DNA of 64,000 nucleotides from Xenorhabdus nematophila ATCC 19061 (GTDB lineage Bacteria; Pseudomonadota; Gammaproteobacteria; Enterobacterales; Enterobacteriaceae): NCBI RefSeq assembly GCF_000252955.1, contig NC_014228.1, positions 3,752,701 to 3,816,700 of the forward strand, read 5' to 3'. Shown piece by piece: positions 53,608 to 63,723 of this stretch (position 1 is its first letter; each line of letters starts with the position of its first letter). The notes under the pieces were generated by a model. It saw only the letters and a program-made list of their open reading frames with translations, ran no database searches and was not told where the DNA came from. The position numbers and the translations under genes were made by a program.

Positions 53608-54981
53608 ATGTATGCTGTTTCGTCTCCTCATTCACAATATGTTGTAGCAAAATTCGGGGGTACTAGTGTGGCAGATTTTGATGCCATGAATAACTGTGCC
53701 GACATTATTTTGGCAAACACCAAAGTCCGAGTGGTTGTCCTGTCTGCGTCTGCTGGCGTAACCAATTTGCTGATTGCACTGGCGGCAGGTTGTGATAGTG
53801 ATAAACGGGAGAATCATCTGAAACAGATTCGTGATATTCAATATGCCATCATTGAGCGATTGAATACAACGGATGTGATCCGAGAAGAAATTGATCGCCT
53901 GCTGGAAAATATTGAGACAATATCAGAAGCCGCATCGCTCGCAACTTCTGATGCACTGACCGATGAATTAGTTAGCCACGGTGAAATCATGTCCACTTTG
54001 CTGTTTGTGGAATTGCTGCGCCAACGCAATACAGACGCCGAATGGTTTGATATCCGTCGCATCATGCGCACTAATAATATTTTTGGGCAGGCAGAACCAG
54101 ACACTCTTCAGCTTCATGCTTTGACAATGGAACATCTTCATTCTCGTCTGGACAATACCATCGTTATCACACAAGGCTTTATTGGCCGGGAAGAAAAAGG
54201 CCGGACAACAACATTGGGACGGGGAGGCAGTGATTATACCGCCGCTTTGTTGGGAGAAGCACTTGGATTACATCGTGTTGATATCTGGACAGATGTTCCG
54301 GGTATTTACACAACCGATCCCCGTGTTGCGCCTACCGCTAAACGCATTGATAGAATTGCTTTTGATGAAGCCGCTGAGATGGCAACATTCGGTGCCAAAA
54401 TCCTTCATCCGGCGACATTATTGCCAGCGGTACGTTGCGGTATACCGGTTTTTGTTGGCTCCAGCAAAGACCCAAAAGCAGGTGGTACTATCGTTTGTGA
54501 TAAAATCGGCAACCCACCGCTATATCGAGCACTGGCGTTACGCCGCAAGCAAACTTTACTGACACTTCACAGCCTGAAAATGCTGCATGCAAGAGGCTTT
54601 CTTGCGGAAGTTTTTACCCTGCTTTCGCGCCATAATATTTCAGTGGATCTGATTACCACATCAGAAGTGAGCATCGCCCTGACTCTGGATACAACCGGCT
54701 CCACCAGCACGAATGGCAGCCTGCTGACTAATGCTTTGCTGACTGAGCTTTCCACATTATGTCACGTAGAAGTGGAAGAAGATATGGCACTGGTGGCAAT
54801 TATCGGTAATGAACTTTCACGGGCCAAAGGGTTAGGCAAAGAAATTTTTGGCACACTGGAATCATTCAATATTCGCATGATCAGCTGTGGCGCGAGCAGC
54901 CATAATGTCTGTTTGCTGGTTCCCGGTAAAGATGCAGAACAGGTGATCCAGACGCTGCATCGGGGTTTGTTTGAATCTTAA
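53608..54981 (+). CDS. lysC: Lysine-sensitive aspartokinase III
   Basis: First step of the aspartate pathway (aspartate to aspartyl phosphate). Kinase domain with VAKFGGTSVADFDAMN near 13–28 and TLGRGGSDYTAALL near 200, then two ACT domains (about 315–457) that in LysC bind lysine (SVDLITTSEVSIALTLDTTG is the key block). The 457 residues are eight longer than in E. coli, all at the N-terminus. A hairpin follows. No lysine riboswitch is evident upstream. Confidence 0.96.
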   Translation: MYAVSSPHSQYVVAKFGGTSVADFDAMNNCADIILANTKVRVVVLSASAGVTNLLIALAAGCDSDKRENHLKQIRDIQYAIIERLNTTDVIREEIDRLLENIETISEAASLATSDALTDELVSHGEIMSTLLFVELLRQRNTDAEWFDIRRIMRTNNIFGQAEPDTLQLHALTMEHLHSRLDNTIVITQGFIGREEKGRTTTLGRGGSDYTAALLGEALGLHRVDIWTDVPGIYTTDPRVAPTAKRIDRIAFDEAAEMATFGAKILHPATLLPAVRCGIPVFVGSSKDPKAGGTIVCDKIGNPPLYRALALRRKQTLLTLHSLKMLHARGFLAEVFTLLSRHNISVDLITTSEVSIALTLDTTGSTSTNGSLLTNALLTELSTLCHVEVEEDMALVAIIGNELSRAKGLGKEIFGTLESFNIRMISCGASSHNVCLLVPGKDAEQVIQTLHRGLFES

Positions 54982-54998
54982 TTCTTTATTTATATCAT

Positions 54999-55024
54999 TA
55001 ATCCCATCTTTGGTGGTGGGATTA
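54999..55024 (+). terminator. Hairpin terminator of lysC
   Basis: Arms TAATCCCA (54999–55006) and TGGGATTA (55017–55024), tail ATTTTC. Confidence 0.7.
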
Positions 55025-55081
55025 ATTTTCTGGCGCATAACATCAACATCATCATCAGATCCTTTAAAATAAAGATGCAAA

Positions 55082-55120
55082 AAATTGCATTTTGCGTCAT
55101 TTTGTTGCAAAATGCAATTT
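55082..55120. promoter_or_regulatory. 14-bp inverted repeat, operator candidate of the ParD-like/RelE pair
   Basis: Perfect arms AAATTGCATTTTGC (55082–55095) and GCAAAATGCAATTT (55107–55120) with an 11-bp spacer, 57 bp before the antitoxin start. Toxin-antitoxin complexes of this type repress their promoter through such symmetric sites. Confidence 0.7.
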
Positions 55121-55177
55121 GTCTTATATCCCTCCTAATACATGATTTTTTTAGTAACATCAGAGAGGTTATTTAGT

Positions 55178-55405
55178 ATGGCTACGAGTATTCGGCTAGA
55201 TGATGAGTTTATTAATGATGTAAAAATTCATGCTGACGCATCAAGTAGAAGTGTTCCTAAACAGATTGAACACTGGGCTAAAATTGGTCGTATTGCAGAA
55301 GAAAATCCTGATCTCCCCTACTCATTCATACATGAAGTTTTGCTGGCAAAAAGCGAAGTTGAACATGACAAGGTAAGTAGATATGTCAGAAGAACAAAAA
55401 AATGA
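55178..55405 (+). CDS. ParD-like antitoxin
   Basis: Ribbon-helix-helix antitoxin of the ParD_like family. The 75 residues start MATSIRLDDEFINDVKIHAD and carry the hallmark RSVPKQIEHWAKIGRIAEENPDLPYSFI. The ATG at 55178 has GAGAGG nine bases upstream and gives the family start; an earlier ATG at 55142 would add 12 unconserved residues. It overlaps the toxin gene by 23 bp. Confidence 0.85.
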   Translation: MATSIRLDDEFINDVKIHADASSRSVPKQIEHWAKIGRIAEENPDLPYSFIHEVLLAKSEVEHDKVSRYVRRTKK

Positions 55406-55709
55406 TCTTCAAGTCTATGAGACTAGAAGATTTGCTAAGGCATTATCCAAATTACCTGAAAATTTGCTCTCAGTCATAGAAGACGAAATTGAAAAAATTA
55501 TTGATAATCCTAAAATAGGAGAACTGAAAAAAGGAGATCTTGATTTTCTTCGGGTACACAAGTTCTTATTAAATAGTCAATTAACACTTCTGGGATACTG
55601 TTGGAAAGGAGAAAAAATTGAATTATATCTTCTTGATATCGGATCTCATGAAAATTTCTATCAAGAACAAAAACGATACAGGAAAGTGGATTTAAAACTC
55701 ATAAGATAA
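55383..55709 (+). CDS. RelE/ParE-family toxin
   Basis: Small basic toxin of the RelE/ParE superfamily, 108 residues. It shows the fold pattern ETRRFAKALSKLP, a helix pair with LSVIEDEIEKIIDNPKIGELKKGDL, beta strands with FLRVHKF and LTLLGYCWKGEKIELYLLDIGSHENFYQ. RelE members cut mRNA on the ribosome, whereas ParE members inhibit gyrase; I cannot decide which applies. It overlaps the antitoxin gene by 23 bp. No sign of damage. Confidence 0.8.
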   Translation: MSEEQKNDLQVYETRRFAKALSKLPENLLSVIEDEIEKIIDNPKIGELKKGDLDFLRVHKFLLNSQLTLLGYCWKGEKIELYLLDIGSHENFYQEQKRYRKVDLKLIR

Positions 55710-55862
55710 ATGAGTGGGAATGTGATCCCACTTTTCATTTCACACACATCGGATGTGTTTTCACCCTCTTTATCGTCCATAATAAGAAAACGAAAATAAG
55801 TTCCATTTTTTTATTACAGCAATTATTGTTGTAAACAGACGATGATCCAGAGGGTATATTTT

Positions 55863-56693
55863 ATGAGCACTGCCGTTATCAGCAAACGCACAAAAAAAGC
55901 CAAAGTGACAACAAACAGTGCCGCTGCCGGCGGTCAGGTTCAATCGTTAAGCCGGGGGCTGACACTTTTGGAATATATTTCTGATTCTCCTGTCGGTGTC
56001 GCCCTGACTGATTTGGCAATTCAGGCTGGTTTACCCAATTCCACCACACATCGTCTTTTGACCACACTGCAACAGCATGGGTTTGTCCGCCAAATCGGCG
56101 ACTTAGGATTATGGGTAATCGCTTCCCATGCTTTTGTCGTTGGCAGCAGCTTTTTGCAAAGCCGCAATTTAATGGTATTGGTTCACCCGATATTGCGTCA
56201 GTTGATGGAAGATTCCGGTGAAACCGTTAACCTTGCCATCCTTAATCTTGATGAATATGAAGCTGTGATTGTCGATCAAGTGCAATGCAATGCCCTGATG
56301 AGAATGTCCGCCCCTATCGGCGGTCAACTACCGATGCATGCTTCCGGTGCCGGAAAAGCTCTGCTTGCTACATTGTCTGAACAAAAACGGCTCCAGCTGC
56401 TGCATAAAAAAGGTATGCACGCTTATACTCAACATACTTGTACCACAGCCGCAGCATTAGCCGAAAATCTCGAACAGATCCGCAAACAAGGTTTTTCATT
56501 TGATGATGAAGAGCATGCGCTGGGATTACGCTGTATTGCTGCCTGTATCTATGATGAACACCATGAGGCTTTTGCCGCGATCTCCATTTCTGGCCCAATA
56601 TCACGCATCTCTGATGATCGTGTCACTGAACTTGGCGCTTTGGTTATGCGGGCAGCAAAAGCAGTCAGCCGGGAATACGGTGGCATTAAATAG
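55863..56693 (+). CDS. iclR: Acetate operon repressor IclR
   Basis: Repressor of aceBAK. N-terminal winged helix (VQSLSRGLTLLEYISDSPVGVALTDLA, GLPNSTTHRLLTTLQQHGFV) and C-terminal effector domain (GETVNLAILN, MSAPIGGQLPMHASGAGKALLA, DDEEHALGLRCIAACI) that binds glyoxylate or pyruvate in E. coli. The ATG at 55863 has AGAGGG eight bases before it and gives 276 residues (E. coli 274); ATG 55842 would add seven. Unlike in E. coli it is followed by eda and is separated from aceBAK by about 1.8 kb, on the opposite strand. Confidence 0.94.
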   Translation: MSTAVISKRTKKAKVTTNSAAAGGQVQSLSRGLTLLEYISDSPVGVALTDLAIQAGLPNSTTHRLLTTLQQHGFVRQIGDLGLWVIASHAFVVGSSFLQSRNLMVLVHPILRQLMEDSGETVNLAILNLDEYEAVIVDQVQCNALMRMSAPIGGQLPMHASGAGKALLATLSEQKRLQLLHKKGMHAYTQHTCTTAAALAENLEQIRKQGFSFDDEEHALGLRCIAACIYDEHHEAFAAISISGPISRISDDRVTELGALVMRAAKAVSREYGGIK

Positions 56694-56844
56694 TTTGATC
56701 GATGGATGAAAAAATCGCATTAAAGAATAGAGTGCACTGAGAACTCCACTTTCGGGTGCAGAACAAGATGCCTGTAGTATTACATTTTAATAAACGGGGG
56801 GATCTTAAATCCCTTGTATTCTGATTTAACGAGAGAAACGGCTA

Positions 56845-57486
56845 ATGAATAATTGGAAAACAACGGCAGAAAATATCCTGACCGATGGTCCCGTCGTCCC
56901 TGTTATTGTCGTCAATGAAATTGAACATGCCGTTCCTTTGGCAAAAGCACTGGTTGCTGGCGGGATACGTGTCTTAGAAGTCACATTAAGAACTGAGTGT
57001 GCACTAGGTGCCATTCGTTTGATAGCTCAAGAAGTTCCCGAAGCGATTATCGGTGCAGGTACGGTCATCAATCCTGAACAATTAGCGGCTGTTACTGAAG
57101 CGGGTGCTCAATTTGCCATTAGCCCTGGATTAACTGATGAATTGTTAAAAGCAGCGACGGCAGGTTCCATTCCTCTTATTCCGGGAATTTCTACTGTATC
57201 TGAATTGATGTTGGGAATGAGTTACGGGCTGCAATGTTTCAAATTTTTCCCGGCAGAAGCTAATGGTGGAGTTAAGGCCCTGAAAGCAATTGCTGGCCCA
57301 TTCCCGCAAATCAGTTTCTGCCCAACTGGCGGTATTTCTCCGGAAAATTATCGCGATTATCTGGCATTAAGTCATGTTCTTTGTATTGGTGGTTCATGGC
57401 TGGTGCCGGGCGAGGCATTGAAAAAAAGAGACTATGTCCAGATTACGGATTTAGCACGTACGGCCATTGCTGGGGCAAAATCATAA
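56845..57486 (+). CDS. eda: KDPG/KHG aldolase Eda
   Basis: Class I aldolase of the Entner–Doudoroff and glyoxylate/hydroxyproline routes: splits 2-keto-3-deoxy-6-phosphogluconate to pyruvate and glyceraldehyde-3-phosphate. The 213 residues equal E. coli Eda in length; the Schiff-base lysine is in [16 protein letters not shown] (near 133) and the catalytic Glu in LEVTLRTE (near 45). GAGAGAAACGGCTA precedes the ATG. No edd gene is near, so it may serve hexuronate or glyoxylate metabolism. It lies 151 bp after iclR, with a possible own promoter. Confidence 0.95.
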   Translation: MNNWKTTAENILTDGPVVPVIVVNEIEHAVPLAKALVAGGIRVLEVTLRTECALGAIRLIAQEVPEAIIGAGTVINPEQLAAVTEAGAQFAISPGLTDELLKAATAGSIPLIPGISTVSELMLGMSYGLQCFKFFPAEANGGVKALKAIAGPFPQISFCPTGGISPENYRDYLALSHVLCIGGSWLVPGEALKKRDYVQITDLARTAIAGAKS

Positions 57487-57609
57487 TTTGCTCTTTTAGA
57501 CATTTTTATATGCGGAAGTTAATTTTTTAATAATTTCCGCATTGTAAAAATAAACAAATCATTTCGCTTTAAAATAGAATTTTTCTAATTGGCCGTTTAT
57601 TCACCGCCT

Positions 57610-57650
57610 ATCCAGTAATAAAAAATAAATATTATTTTTTATTACTGGAT
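57610..57650 (-). terminator. 19-bp AT-rich hairpin over the end of the lectin-like gene
   Basis: Perfect arms 57610–57628 and 57632–57650 with a 3-base loop. The right arm holds the stop codon and last codons of the minus-strand gene. It may terminate both this gene and eda. Confidence 0.65.
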
Positions 57651-58198
57651 TTTGATAATGTCCATATACCACTTCCGCTATCTCTATTAGATAGCAGAGA
57701 AGTATAAACTTTATATATTGTCCCTGGGTGTTCTGACGTCCAGCAGGTATCAAGAAATCCCCCCTGTATTTGGTTGAAATTATTCAATAGACGAATAATA
57801 TTGCCTTCACGAACTTTACCATCAAATTCATGAGTTGTATCTGAAAATAGATGCCATATTGCAGTATCAAGAGAGTATATGGGCCTATCGGCGGTGTAAA
57901 CGTTATAAAGTTCTGGTGATGGGGCGTTACCACTGACTCTCAAATATCCCCCGTTATTGAGATAAGAGTTCAATAGGAATACGATATCACTGCTGCAAAC
58001 CGCTGTTCCTAAACTTTTACCTTCTGCTGATAGAATCTGCCATGAACCCGACCCCGTATCACGATTCGGCGAAACAGAAGTAACAACATTATATTTTTCT
58101 CCTAATGAATTTGCATGTCCATAAGTATCAAGATAACTGCCATTACCATATTCATTTTTGATATGTAAAACATCACCGTATAAAATGACATTAGACAT
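57632..58198 (-). CDS. Three-repeat beta-trefoil (lectin/MIR-like) protein
   Basis: A 188-residue protein made of three repeats of about 50–60 residues, each with the pattern hydrophobic-L.N.Y..GGYLD…Y.V.TS…NRD.GSG.W: VLHIKNEYGNGSYLD…NRDTGSGSWQIL, IVFLLNSYLNNGGYLR…LDTAIWHLF and IIRLLNNFNQIQGGFLD…NRDSGSGIWTLS. Three such repeats make a beta-trefoil, as in MIR and ricin-type domains that bind sugars or proteins. AGGGAGGGAATA precedes the ATG at 58198; an earlier ATG (58219) is less likely. No signal peptide is seen. Function unknown; a toxin-associated or host-binding lectin is possible but is inference. Confidence 0.65.
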   Translation of the reverse strand: MSNVILYGDVLHIKNEYGNGSYLDTYGHANSLGEKYNVVTSVSPNRDTGSGSWQILSAEGKSLGTAVCSSDIVFLLNSYLNNGGYLRVSGNAPSPELYNVYTADRPIYSLDTAIWHLFSDTTHEFDGKVREGNIIRLLNNFNQIQGGFLDTCWTSEHPGTIYKVYTSLLSNRDSGSGIWTLSKSSNKK

Positions 58199-58446
58199 TA
58201 TTCCCTCCCTAAATTTCATTTAAAATGAACAAGAAAATTCTATTAATGGTGCTTAATATGATTATTATATTAAGGAACTATATTTAGTATAACCAATTTA
58301 ATTACCGCCAAACAGATCATATCACTGGAACCTAATAATTGAATAGTTCGTTATTTTAAATAAACCTCATTCAATCCCTATTTTTTATTGTTCAGTAAAA
58401 TATTATTTTTATCAATAACGGGAAATAGCTACTTTTATTCCTTATT

Positions 58447-60171
58447 TTATTCATTACGTTGGCTGAATCGCTGTTGACGATGGTAAGCAAAAACATCTTC
58501 CACATGTCCATTTTTAATACGCTCTTGTAATGCCCGCCAATACGCGGCTTTGAATAGATCACTGTGACTTTCTTCAAAGTAATTCAGGATACGTTTATCA
58601 GTACACAGAAAATGACGGAACTCTTCTGGAAAAACATCATTGCTCGCTACACTGTACCAAGGCTCACTTGCCAGCTCATCTTCAGGGTAACGCGGGGGAG
58701 GAATATCCCGAAAATTGACTTCAGTCATATAACAAATTTCATCATAATCGTAAAAAATCACTCGGCCATGACGTGTAACACCAAAGTTTTTAAACAACAT
58801 ATCTCCGGGAAAAATATTGGCGGCGGCCAATTGTTTAATGGCATTCCCATACTCTTCTATCACATCCTTTAATTGTACTTCATTGATTTGTTCCATATAG
58901 ATATTCAGCGGTATCATTTTACGTTCCATATAAAGATGTTTTATCAATATCTTATCCCCCATATCTTCGAGCTTTTCCGGTATTTCTTTTTGTAATTCCT
59001 TCATTAATTCCGAACTGATATGCCGTTTATCAATGACAAAATTTTCAAACTCCTGGGTATCCGCCATTCTTCCTACCCGATCGTGCTCTTTCACCAAACG
59101 GTAGCATTCCTGAACCCGATCCTGTGAAACTTCTTTCTGTGGTGCAAATTTGTCTTTAATCACTTTAAATACACGATCAAAAGAAGAAGAAGCAAAAACC
59201 AGCATTACCATGCCTTTCACACCAGGAGCAATCGTAAATTGCTCTTGGGTAGAATGAATGAATGTAAGATATTCACGGTAATACTCTGTCTTACCATGTT
59301 TTTGGCAACCGATCGCCATATATAATTCAGCCGTGGATTTTGTCGGCAGGATCTCACGTAACCATTCCACTAAAGCAGCCGGCAAAGGTGCGTAAACCAT
59401 AAAATAGGAACGTGCGAAACCAAAAACAATACTGGCATCATCATAATTTGTCAGGCACGTATCAATGAAAATTTCACCTGATTCGTTGTGATGAATCGGG
59501 AGTAAAAACGGATACACAACCGTTCCCATTCTCATTTTTCCAACCAACCATGCTGCTTTATTGCGGTAAAACAGTTCATTGGCAATCTGGAATGTCGTAT
59601 GAAGTAAATCATGCCGGGAGAACCTGCTTTGCAGGTATTGTGTGATGCAGTCAATATCCCGTCCTAAATCTTCCCATTTAAGGCGTAATGGCAAATTACT
59701 CAAGATTGTTTGCAACATTGACTTGAGATTATTCTTGGGAAAGAAGTCCCGTGATAATGGGCGAGAAATATCACGAAAACGGCAAGCTGGCTGGGAAGAG
59801 AAAATAAACAGGTTTTCTGGCTTCAAATTACGGTGCTGAAACAAACGACAGTAAACCGAATTGAAAAAGCTTTCTGCAATTTCAAAACGAGGATAATCAG
59901 GCAGTAAACGGGTATACACGGATTTAACTTCAGCGATGTAATCTTCATCCTGTTGCAATGCACTGTGCATGCACTTGAGTTGTTCTACCACCAGTCCAAC
60001 ATGATGATCGTACAGGTTGATTCTCTTCTTCATGGCTCTCTGCACTGCGTGCCAATCCGCCTGTTCAAATCGTTTCTGTGCACCAGATGTGACCTCAAGA
60101 AATCGACCGTACTGTGCATCAAATCCCTGCAAAATAGTCTGTGCGATCAAATGAGCAAGATCTATTGCCAC
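58447..60171 (-). CDS. aceK: Isocitrate dehydrogenase kinase/phosphatase
   Basis: Bifunctional enzyme that phosphorylates and reactivates isocitrate dehydrogenase and so switches carbon to the glyoxylate shunt. Conserved blocks: [24 protein letters not shown] near the start, [15 protein letters not shown] and [11 protein letters not shown] in the ATP site, [42 protein letters not shown] near 455. The start is GTG at 60171 (AAGGGGGCTAAT before it), which gives 574 residues aligned with the E. coli start; the frame is open to 60246 but those 25 codons are not conserved. Last gene of aceBAK, after an intercistronic hairpin. E. coli AceK ends four or so residues later. Confidence 0.94.
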   Translation of the reverse strand: MAIDLAHLIAQTILQGFDAQYGRFLEVTSGAQKRFEQADWHAVQRAMKKRINLYDHHVGLVVEQLKCMHSALQQDEDYIAEVKSVYTRLLPDYPRFEIAESFFNSVYCRLFQHRNLKPENLFIFSSQPACRFRDISRPLSRDFFPKNNLKSMLQTILSNLPLRLKWEDLGRDIDCITQYLQSRFSRHDLLHTTFQIANELFYRNKAAWLVGKMRMGTVVYPFLLPIHHNESGEIFIDTCLTNYDDASIVFGFARSYFMVYAPLPAALVEWLREILPTKSTAELYMAIGCQKHGKTEYYREYLTFIHSTQEQFTIAPGVKGMVMLVFASSSFDRVFKVIKDKFAPQKEVSQDRVQECYRLVKEHDRVGRMADTQEFENFVIDKRHISSELMKELQKEIPEKLEDMGDKILIKHLYMERKMIPLNIYMEQINEVQLKDVIEEYGNAIKQLAAANIFPGDMLFKNFGVTRHGRVIFYDYDEICYMTEVNFRDIPPPRYPEDELASEPWYSVASNDVFPEEFRHFLCTDKRILNYFEESHSDLFKAAYWRALQERIKNGHVEDVFAYHRQQRFSQRNE

Positions 60172-60197
60172 ATTAGCCCCCTTATTGACACGTAAAA

Positions 60198-60219
60198 GGG
60201 AATTCCGTCTGGAATCCCC
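60198..60219 (-). promoter_or_regulatory. Intercistronic hairpin between aceA and aceK
   Basis: On the minus strand a 9-bp stem (one G·U) with loop AGAC lies in the 76-bp gap, 27 bp before the aceK GTG. E. coli has long stem-loops at the same place that lower aceK expression relative to aceA. Confidence 0.6.
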
Positions 60220-60247
60220 CCCGATCATATCTATGGGTATAGTCAAT

Positions 60248-61555
60248 TTAGAATTGCTGTTCTTCCGTCGATCCCGTCAATGCGGTAACAGAAGAAGCTT
60301 CTCCCTGAATAATGGTGGTCACTTTATCAAAATATCCCGTTCCCACTTCCTGCTGATGGGATGAGAAAGTATAACCACGCTCAAGAGCTGCAAATTCTTG
60401 CTCCTGCACTTTTTCAACATAGTGTTTCATGCCTTCGCCGCGCGCATAATCGTAAGCTAAATCAAACATGTTAAACCACATGCTGTGTATGCCCGCCAGT
60501 GTAATGAACTGGAATTTATAGCCCATGGCAGACAATTGCGCCTGAAAACTGGCGATCGTTTTATCATCCAGATTCTTTTTCCAGTTGAAAGACGGGGAAC
60601 AGTTATATGCCAGCAATTTCCCCGGATATTTTGCCTGGATAGCTTCGGCAAAACGGCGAGCCGCCCCTATATCCGGAGTCGAGGTTTCACACCAAATAAC
60701 ATCAGCGTAAGGGGCATATGCCAAACCACGGCTAATAGCCTGATCAAGGCCAGCACGAGTACGGTAGAACCCTTCACAGGTCCGTTCACCTGTAATGAAT
60801 TCGCTATCATAAGGATCACAATCAGATGTTATTAAGTCTGCTGCATCTGCGTCAGTACGGGCAATGAGTAGCGTAGGTACTCCAGATACGTCAGCCGCCA
60901 ATCGTGCAGCGACAAGTTTTTGGATGGCTTCTTGAGTCGGAACCAACACTTTACCCCCCATGTGCCCACATTTTTTCACCGCAGCCAATTGATCTTCGAA
61001 ATGAACTGCCGCGGCACCGGCCTCAATCATTGCTTTCATCAGCTCAAATGCGTTCAATACGCCACCAAATCCCGCCTCCGCATCAGCCACAATCGGCAGA
61101 AAATAATCGATATATTCCTGACTGCCAGAATCGATGCCATTTGACCACTGGATCTGATCTGCACGACGAAAACTGTTATTGATTCGTTTGACGACATTAG
61201 GTACAGAATCAACAGGATATAATGATTGATCGGGATACATGCTGGAAGCGGTATTGGCATCCGCTGCAACTTGCCAGCCTGAAAGATAAACAGCCTCAAT
61301 ACCTGCTTTTGCTTGTTGAAGTGCCTGTCCTCCTGTCAGCGCACCAAGTGCATTTACATAGCCTTTTTTCGATTTGCCATGCAACGATTCCCACAACTTT
61401 TTCGCTCCTATTTGCGCTAAAGTATGTTCAGGGTTAACAGAACCACGTAGTTTGATAACATCTTCTGCACTATATGGACGAGTAATACCCTGCCAGCGCG
61501 GTTGTTTCCATTCTTGTTCTAACTGAGCGATTTGTTGTGTCCGGGAAATGGTCAT
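60248..61555 (-). CDS. aceA: Isocitrate lyase
   Basis: Cleaves isocitrate to glyoxylate and succinate, first step of the glyoxylate shunt. The 435 residues (E. coli 434) hold the catalytic motif [13 protein letters not shown] (Cys near 196), the PEP-fold blocks [36 protein letters not shown] and NCSPSFNW near 315, and the end TEEQQF. Second gene of aceBAK. Confidence 0.97.
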   Translation of the reverse strand: MTISRTQQIAQLEQEWKQPRWQGITRPYSAEDVIKLRGSVNPEHTLAQIGAKKLWESLHGKSKKGYVNALGALTGGQALQQAKAGIEAVYLSGWQVAADANTASSMYPDQSLYPVDSVPNVVKRINNSFRRADQIQWSNGIDSGSQEYIDYFLPIVADAEAGFGGVLNAFELMKAMIEAGAAAVHFEDQLAAVKKCGHMGGKVLVPTQEAIQKLVAARLAADVSGVPTLLIARTDADAADLITSDCDPYDSEFITGERTCEGFYRTRAGLDQAISRGLAYAPYADVIWCETSTPDIGAARRFAEAIQAKYPGKLLAYNCSPSFNWKKNLDDKTIASFQAQLSAMGYKFQFITLAGIHSMWFNMFDLAYDYARGEGMKHYVEKVQEQEFAALERGYTFSSHQQEVGTGYFDKVTTIIQGEASSVTALTGSTEEQQF

Positions 61556-61617
61556 GATGTTCTACTTCCTATACTTTATTAATCGGATTTTTTATATACG
61601 TCATTATTTTTATTAAA

Positions 61618-63213
61618 TTAATCAATTAGTTGATAACCTGGCAAGGTTAAGAAATCAATTAAGTCATCCTGTGTGGTAATCTTTTCCATCAAGGCAGAAG
61701 CTTCCATGAAGCGCCCTTGATTGAAGTGACTTCCACCAATTTCTTGTTTAATCACACTTAGCTCTTCTTTTAACATTTCTCTGAATAGCGTTTTAGTCAC
61801 TTTTTTACCATTGGAAAGTGATTTTTCATGGCGAATCCATTGCCAAATAGAAGTACGGGAAATCTCTGCTGTTGCAGCATCTTCCATCAAGCCATAAATC
61901 GGCACACATCCATTTCCTGAAATCCATGCTTCTATATATTGGACAGCGACACGAATATTAGCGCGCATGCCTTGTTCTGTTCTTTCTCCTGGGCAAGGAG
62001 CAAGCAATTGTTCAGCCGTAATCGTTTCATCTTCCTCACGCAAAATTGCCAATTGGTTTGGCTGCTCACCCAGTTTTGTGTCAAAAACCCTCATAGCAAT
62101 ATCTGCAAGCCCCGGATGAGCTACCCATGTTCCGTCATGACCGTTATTCGCTTCCAGTTCTTTATCTACTCTGACTTTGTCTAATACCTGCTGGTTTTGC
62201 TCAGGATCTTTACTGGGAATAAATGCCGACATACCACCCATCGCAAATGCCCCGCGTTTGTGGCAGGTTTTAATCAACAAGCGAGAATAGGCACTCAGGA
62301 AAGGTTGTGTCATCGTCACAGACTGACGATCGGGTAAAACGCGATCAACATGATTTTTCAGTGTTTTGATATAACTGAAAATGTAATCCCAACGACCGCA
62401 ATTAAGCCCAACAATGTGGTGACGTAAGTGATAAAGAATTTCATCCATCTGAAATACAGCCGGTAATGTTTCAATCAAAACCGTGGCTTTAATGGTACCT
62501 TTAGGTAAATTGAAACGCGATTCTGTAAAACTAAAAACGTCACTCCACCACTGTGCTTCTTGGTAGCTTTGGATTTTAGGCAGATAAAAATAAGGGCCGC
62601 TGCCTTTTTCCAGCAATTTCTTATGGTTCAAGAAGAAATACAAAGCGAAATCAAATAAACCACCAGAAATGGGTTCATTCATGTAGAGTACGTGTTTCTC
62701 AGGCAAGTGAAGCCCCCTAACCCGGGCAATCAATACTGCGGGTTCCGGCTTCAATTCATAACGCTTTCCCTGTTCGCTGGTATATGAAATCGTACCATTG
62801 ACAGCATCCCGCAGGTTAATTTGCCCACTGATAACTTTATCCCACGCAGGAGCCAGTGAATCCTCAAAATCTGCCATAAATACTTTTACATTTGCATTTA
62901 AGGCATTAATGACCATCTTACGCTCTACAGGCCCGGTTATTTCAACACGGCGATCGTTAAGGTCATCAGGTATTCCCTGAATCTTCCAATCACCTTCTCT
63001 AATGGAAAATGTTTCCGAAATAAAATTAGGTAATACTCCATCATCTACTTTTTTCTGCCAATCTACGCGTTCTTCCAATAACTTTTTACGCCTGTCAGAA
63101 AACCCGGCAACCAAATCTTCTAAAAAATTAATAGATTCAGGTGATAACACCTGATTTTCTACCTCACCAAAAGGCTTTATAAAGGTTAATTGGGTTGTTA
63201 ACATTTGCTGCAT
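61618..63213 (-). CDS. aceB: Malate synthase A
   Basis: Condenses glyoxylate with acetyl-CoA to malate, second step of the shunt. The 531 residues (E. coli 533) include MADFEDSLAPAWD (near 113), KPEPAVLIARVRGLHLPEKH (catalytic Arg near 165), GRWDYIFSYIKTL, HDGTWVAHPGLADIA and the end FLTLPGYQLID. AGAGGGGGATT precedes the ATG. First gene of aceBAK, so the operon promoter lies in 63214–63590. Confidence 0.97.
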   Translation of the reverse strand: MQQMLTTQLTFIKPFGEVENQVLSPESINFLEDLVAGFSDRRKKLLEERVDWQKKVDDGVLPNFISETFSIREGDWKIQGIPDDLNDRRVEITGPVERKMVINALNANVKVFMADFEDSLAPAWDKVISGQINLRDAVNGTISYTSEQGKRYELKPEPAVLIARVRGLHLPEKHVLYMNEPISGGLFDFALYFFLNHKKLLEKGSGPYFYLPKIQSYQEAQWWSDVFSFTESRFNLPKGTIKATVLIETLPAVFQMDEILYHLRHHIVGLNCGRWDYIFSYIKTLKNHVDRVLPDRQSVTMTQPFLSAYSRLLIKTCHKRGAFAMGGMSAFIPSKDPEQNQQVLDKVRVDKELEANNGHDGTWVAHPGLADIAMRVFDTKLGEQPNQLAILREEDETITAEQLLAPCPGERTEQGMRANIRVAVQYIEAWISGNGCVPIYGLMEDAATAEISRTSIWQWIRHEKSLSNGKKVTKTLFREMLKEELSVIKQEIGGSHFNQGRFMEASALMEKITTQDDLIDFLTLPGYQLID

Positions 63214-63248
63214 AATCCCCCTCTCTTCATTTTTAAACTTTCACCTGA

Positions 63249-63295
63249 TTAAGATTAATCAATCTTAAAAATAAATCAAAAACCATTTCCATTTT
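63249..63295 (-). promoter_or_regulatory. aceB upstream control region, palindrome and IclR-like half site
   Basis: An 8-bp-arm palindrome TTAAGATT-AATC-AATCTTAA lies at 63249–63268, and TGGAAAT (63287–63293 on the minus strand) matches half of the IclR box TGGAAATNATTTCCA; the second half is poor. Either could be the operator for IclR. Confidence 0.4.
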
Positions 63296-63586
63296 TTAAA
63301 AAATAAAAATTAATTAAATAAAATCAAATGATTAAGTTAAATTATGAACAATAAAAACAGGGAAATTAATTCCAAAAGATCAAACAATAAAATTTTAAGT
63401 TTTTGTTATCTATAAAGAATAAATACAAACGAATGAACGGCAACAAAGAAAAGAAAATTAATAAAATGAGAAATGGCTCGCTTCAGCAAATTCTCATTTT
63501 TCGTATTTCAGATGGGATCAATCTAAGGAAGGATTCATAAGCGCAAGATCATATGGCGTTGTATTACTTCATGTTTTCATGCTTGC
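63296..63586. other. AT-rich region upstream of aceB
   Basis: About 290 bp very rich in A and T between the aceB control region and the integrase flank. No gene is visible. metA, next to aceB in E. coli, is not here. Confidence 0.45.
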
Positions 63587-63636
63587 ATGAGTTTTTATAT
63601 TTTATATATAAATCAAATACATACATAAAAACTCAT
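63587..63636. repeat. 12-bp inverted repeat in front of the integrase
   Basis: Perfect arms ATGAGTTTTTAT (63587–63598) and ATAAAAACTCAT (63625–63636) with 26 bp between, 88 bp before the integrase start. It could be part of the attachment site or a terminator between island and backbone. TGTGTATA/TGTATAAA direct repeats follow (63639–63709). Confidence 0.45.
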
Positions 63637-63723
63637 ACTGTGTATTGTTCCAGTGTTTATTGACGTTTATTCACTTTTACAGCACACTGTGTATAAACAT
63701 TTGTATAAATATTTTGAGTGATT

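Noticed and set aside
58392..58577. 61-codon minus-strand frame after aceK
   Set aside because: Overlaps the aceK end in another phase and has no conserved pattern.
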